From: Bacteroidota bacterium | GTDB taxonomy: Bacteria > Bacteroidota > Bacteroidia > Bacteroidales > Rikenellaceae | Direction: 5' to 3' | DNA length: 12,739 nucleotides | NCBI GenBank assembly: GCA_023413645.1 | Contig: JAEZPN010000109.1 | Coordinates: 1-12,739 of the forward strand | Shown here: piece after piece, positions 12,725-12,739 of the stretch | How the letters are laid out: each line of letters starts with the position of its first letter | How positions within the stretch are numbered: the first letter of the stretch is position 1 | The notes under the pieces: generated by a model | Databases searched by the model: none | Seen by the model: the letters and a program-made list of their open reading frames with translations, nothing else | What the model was told of the DNA's origin: nothing | Translations under genes and position numbers: made by a program

Positions 12725-12739
12725 ATTCCTTTGCTTTTG

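Overview
The window looks like a chromosomal segment of a Bacteroidales bacterium. A gut genus close to Alistipes or Bacteroides is possible, but I cannot fix the genus. Four things point there: recurring TAnnTTTG -7 promoter boxes with TTTG about 19 bases upstream, the absence of usable Shine-Dalgarno sites, a Bacteroidetes-type lipoprotein fused to a thioredoxin fold, and LuxC-family and double-hotdog thioesterase genes.

Bases 1-4262. A 5'-truncated acyl-ACP thioesterase gene and a GT4-like glycosyltransferase gene run rightward. They converge, with a 12-base overlap, on a tightly packed leftward operon: thioredoxin-fold lipoprotein, DEDDh exonuclease, LuxC-like acyl-CoA reductase. Between this operon and argS lie a 129-bp imperfect palindrome and a G5/C5 hairpin only 14 bases ahead of the lipoprotein start.

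Bases 4423-7850. argS (leftward) and a DusB-type tRNA dihydrouridine synthase gene (rightward) diverge from a shared intergenic region with a -7 box for each. The dus gene is followed by a small secreted or membrane-anchored coiled-coil protein and a strong terminator.

Bases 7850-10527 are accessory-looking. About 1.1 kb without a gene holds a tandem array of three structured units of about 300 nt, bounded by four copies of GTTAGTAGTTT. Each unit has a terminator-like hairpin with compensatory changes, followed by a cloverleaf whose stem sequences differ completely between units while the architecture and an apical loop motif persist. A 31-bp fragment of the same element recurs near 10389. 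Beside the array is a secreted Sel1-repeat protein with a DnaJ-like CxxCxGxG zinc-finger tail. Upstream of that gene lies a second large imperfect palindrome of about 211 bp.

Bases 10528-12724 hold tRNA-Glu(CTC), metK preceded by a good match to a SAM-II/SAM-V class riboswitch, tRNA-Leu(GAG), a 74-bp element with 14-bp inverted repeats, and tRNA-Arg(ACG) on the minus strand. Both plus-strand tRNA genes and metK have recognisable promoters and terminators.

The most novel item is the cloverleaf array. The most interpretable regulatory item is the metK riboswitch.
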